From NCBI RefSeq assembly GCF_003987065.1, contig NZ_PIPY01000010.1, positions 1 to 64,000 of the forward strand: a DNA stretch of 64,000 nucleotides. The letters run 5' to 3'. A program made the position numbers and the translations under genes. The DNA comes from Pseudidiomarina insulisalsae (GTDB lineage: Bacteria > Pseudomonadota > Gammaproteobacteria > Enterobacterales > Alteromonadaceae). The notes beneath the pieces are model-generated. The model saw only the letters and a list, made by a program, of their open reading frames with translations. It did not search any database and was not told where the DNA came from. Of this stretch, positions 63,406 through 64,000 are shown piece by piece; the first letter of the stretch is position 1, and each line of letters starts with the position of its first letter.

Positions 63406-64000
63406 TACTTCTCGTCCAGGCGACGGGCAAAGTCACGCATGATAATGTGGTATAACTCATCACCTAACAGCTGATCTTCGACGCCGGCATCAATCGATGG
63501 GTTATCGTTAATCTCGATAATCACCGCACCTTTGTTGGTTAGCTTCATATCGACCCCGTACAGGCCATCACCAATAAGGCGAGTCGCCTGCAGGGCGGTT
63601 TTCACCACATCTTTTGGTACCTGATGCACGCCAACAGTCTCAAAGCCGCCCGATTTGCTACGACTGGTCGAGCTGGCGTGGTTGTATATTTGCCAGTGGT
63701 TACGCGCCATAAAATAACGACAGGCATAAATTGGCCGGTTATTCAGTACGCCGATGCGCCAGTCAAACTCAGTGCGAACAAATTCCTGCGCCAGCAAAAT
63801 GGTCGATTTTTTGAACAGCTCGGCGGCGATCGACTTCAGCTCATCGATATTTTCTGCTTTCTCGACACCAATCGAGAATGAACCGTCAGGAATCTTCAAC
63901 ACCACCGGATAGCCAAGACGCTCACCGATGGCATGATAATCAATGCTTTGCTGGCTCAACAGCAGCTCGGTGCGCGGCGTCGGAATTTTATGTTTATCGA
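63405..64000 (-). CDS. RimK-like ATP-grasp ligase (5' end beyond the window)
   Basis: The C-terminal 198 or so residues of an ATP-grasp enzyme of the RimK family; the frame is open to the right edge of the window, so the start is missing. An internal TTG at 63959 is not the real start, because the family sequence DKHKIPTPRTELLL precedes it. Visible motifs are YPVVLKIPDGSFSIGVEKAE (ATP lysine), AQEFVRTEFDWRIGVLNNRPIYACRYFMARNHWQIYNH, and the metal-binding GAVIIEINDNPSIDAGVE. RimK-type enzymes add amino acids such as glutamate to proteins or small molecules. It is coupled to the GNAT gene downstream. Confidence 0.9.
   Translation of the reverse strand, partial: DKHKIPTPRTELLLSQQSIDYHAIGERLGYPVVLKIPDGSFSIGVEKAENIDELKSIAAELFKKSTILLAQEFVRTEFDWRIGVLNNRPIYACRYFMARNHWQIYNHASSTSRSKSGGFETVGVHQVPKDVVKTALQATRLIGDGLYGVDMKLTNKGAVIIEINDNPSIDAGVEDQLLGDELYHIIMRDFARRLDEK

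Overview
The window is a contiguous piece of a chromosome from a gammaproteobacterium. RpoD, MetK, Tgt, QueA, Pgk and RpsU read as close relatives of the enterobacterial and alteromonad proteins. The gene orders rsmE-gshB-yqgE-ruvX, metK-tkt-epd-pgk-fba and rpsU-dnaG-rpoD are typical of that class. The many acidic proteins, the Fur and MetJ sites, the class IIB aldolase, the OsmC-YcaO fusion and the Anbu cluster suggest a marine or saline Alteromonadales member, perhaps of the Idiomarinaceae. That placement is inference; no 16S gene is present.

Layout. 0.3-3.0 kb: rsmE-gshB-yqgE-ruvX operon on the minus strand. 3.1-12.7 kb: exported M1 aminopeptidase, YahK-type dehydrogenase, metK behind a MetJ operator, then the tkt-epd-pgk-fba central carbon block. 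12.8-18.7 kb: outer-membrane DUF481 protein, TerC-family protein, phosphate transporter with its PhoU-like partner, and a three-gene ECF sigma / membrane anti-sigma / secreted coiled-coil unit. 18.8-26.8 kb: queA-tgt, marC, and the macromolecular synthesis operon rpsU-dnaG-rpoD with a lipoprotein gene between dnaG and rpoD. 26.9-27.8 kb: amidohydrolase and a tRNA-Ile2 (CAT) gene with a clear promoter.

27.9-35.8 kb is the most unusual part. Just after the tRNA lies a two-gene unit with GC-rich codon use (ATP-grasp ligase plus CocE/NonD hydrolase). It is followed by an Anbu-type locus: alpha-E protein, circularly permuted ATP-grasp ligase, Anbu proteasome-like peptidase and a zinc metallopeptidase. 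Together these are six proteins that probably make or break amide bonds, with no transglutaminase-like protease in view.

36-64 kb is mixed accessory and housekeeping content: orphan carbamate kinase, TPR lipoprotein, patatin, lipoprotein amidase; a PIMT / unknown protein / erythromycin-esterase operon; a Fur-regulated TonB receptor; an OsmC-YcaO fusion; a diguanylate cyclase; a DUF945 protein with NDH-2; a SulP transporter with a Usp protein; kynureninase with a probable formamidase; CFA synthase; an RcsF-like lipoprotein; a cysteine-synthase-family enzyme; and a GNAT / RimK-like pair cut by the right edge.

Regulation visible in the sequence includes a three-box MetJ operator, a Fur box on a promoter, several strong intrinsic terminators, divergent promoters that fix the Anbu start, and three 5' leaders (tkt, rpsU, rpoD) that could act as attenuators. 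No rRNA gene, CRISPR array, insertion sequence, integrase or replication origin was seen.
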